Assembly (NCBI GenBank): GCA_903907885.1
Contig: CAIVPY010000035.1
Coordinates: forward strand, 1-5,236
Source: an uncultured Bacteroidota bacterium
GTDB taxonomy: Bacteria > Bacteroidota > Bacteroidia > UKL13-3
Direction of reading: 5' to 3'
Length of the DNA stretch: 5,236 nucleotides
The position numbers and the translations under genes are program-made. The number at the start of each line of letters is the position of its first letter. The first letter of the stretch is position 1. The notes beneath the pieces were generated by a model that ran no database searches, had not been told where the DNA came from, and was given only the letters and a program-made list of their open reading frames with translations. Positions 5,199 to 5,236 of this stretch are shown piece after piece.

Positions 5199-5236
5199 AT
5201 GGGTGCAATTGATAACATTGAATTTAGCGACCATCA
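5199..5236 (+). CDS. possible start of a further gene, cut by the window end
   Basis: From ATG 5199 the frame is open to the window edge and encodes MGAIDNIEFSDH. An in-frame TGA lies just upstream at 5175-5177, so this is the only ATG start for the frame. The leader is AT-rich with an A7 tract (5181-5187). About 160 bp separate it from punA on the same strand. Twelve codons are too few to name a product or to be sure it is coding. Confidence 0.35.
   Translation, partial: MGAIDNIEFSDH

Noticed and set aside
1..5236. CRISPR array, tRNA or rRNA genes, known riboswitches, toxin-antitoxin or defence genes
   Set aside because: I read both strands and saw no regularly spaced repeats, no cloverleaf-type or rRNA-like sequence, and no defence-family motifs.

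Overview
The window looks like chromosomal DNA from a member of the Bacteroidota. It is AT-rich, its genes lack Shine-Dalgarno sequences (A/T-rich tracts precede the ATGs), and it carries a DUF3127 protein, a family I know essentially from this phylum. There are four or five housekeeping genes plus the scar of a small mobile element. Genus cannot be given.

Layout. Positions 1-603 (+) hold the 3' part of an unrecognised, probably beta-propeller-like gene. Its last codons run through a GC-rich palindrome (553-594). About 50 bp further on, 647-709 encodes what looks like only the first ~18 residues of a REP-associated tyrosine transposase (RAYT, IS200-like Y1 family). That fragment ends at the stop codon of the convergent purH gene. 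I read 551-709 as the decayed 5' end of a REP/RAYT element. From 699 to 4033 (-) lies a run of same-direction genes, in transcription order: cdaA (membrane diadenylate cyclase), a DUF3127 protein with an SSB-like C-terminal tip, folA (dihydrofolate reductase, whose ATG directly follows the DUF3127 stop) and purH (bifunctional AICAR transformylase/IMP cyclohydrolase). A 190-bp divergent intergenic region with two short dyads separates cdaA from punA (4224-5036, +), a trimeric-type purine nucleoside phosphorylase. The last 200 bp are AT-rich, hold three related GAACTTT-type segments that could pair in alternative ways, and may contain the start of another gene at 5199.

How the genes fit together. 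PurH uses 10-formyl-tetrahydrofolate to close the purine ring, FolA keeps the folate pool reduced, PunA salvages purine bases from nucleosides, and CdaA turns two ATP into c-di-AMP. The neighbourhood is therefore purine/folate metabolism plus an ATP-derived second messenger. Only the DUF3127-folA pair shows direct evidence of coupling; the rest of the operon is inferred from direction and spacing.

I found no complete, obviously new system. The points most worth a second look are the REP/RAYT scar that rewrote the end of the first gene, the Asp at the base-specificity position of PunA, Leu in place of the last Arg of the CdaA RHR motif, the SSB-like tip on the DUF3127 protein, and a 13-bp perfect palindrome inside folA.
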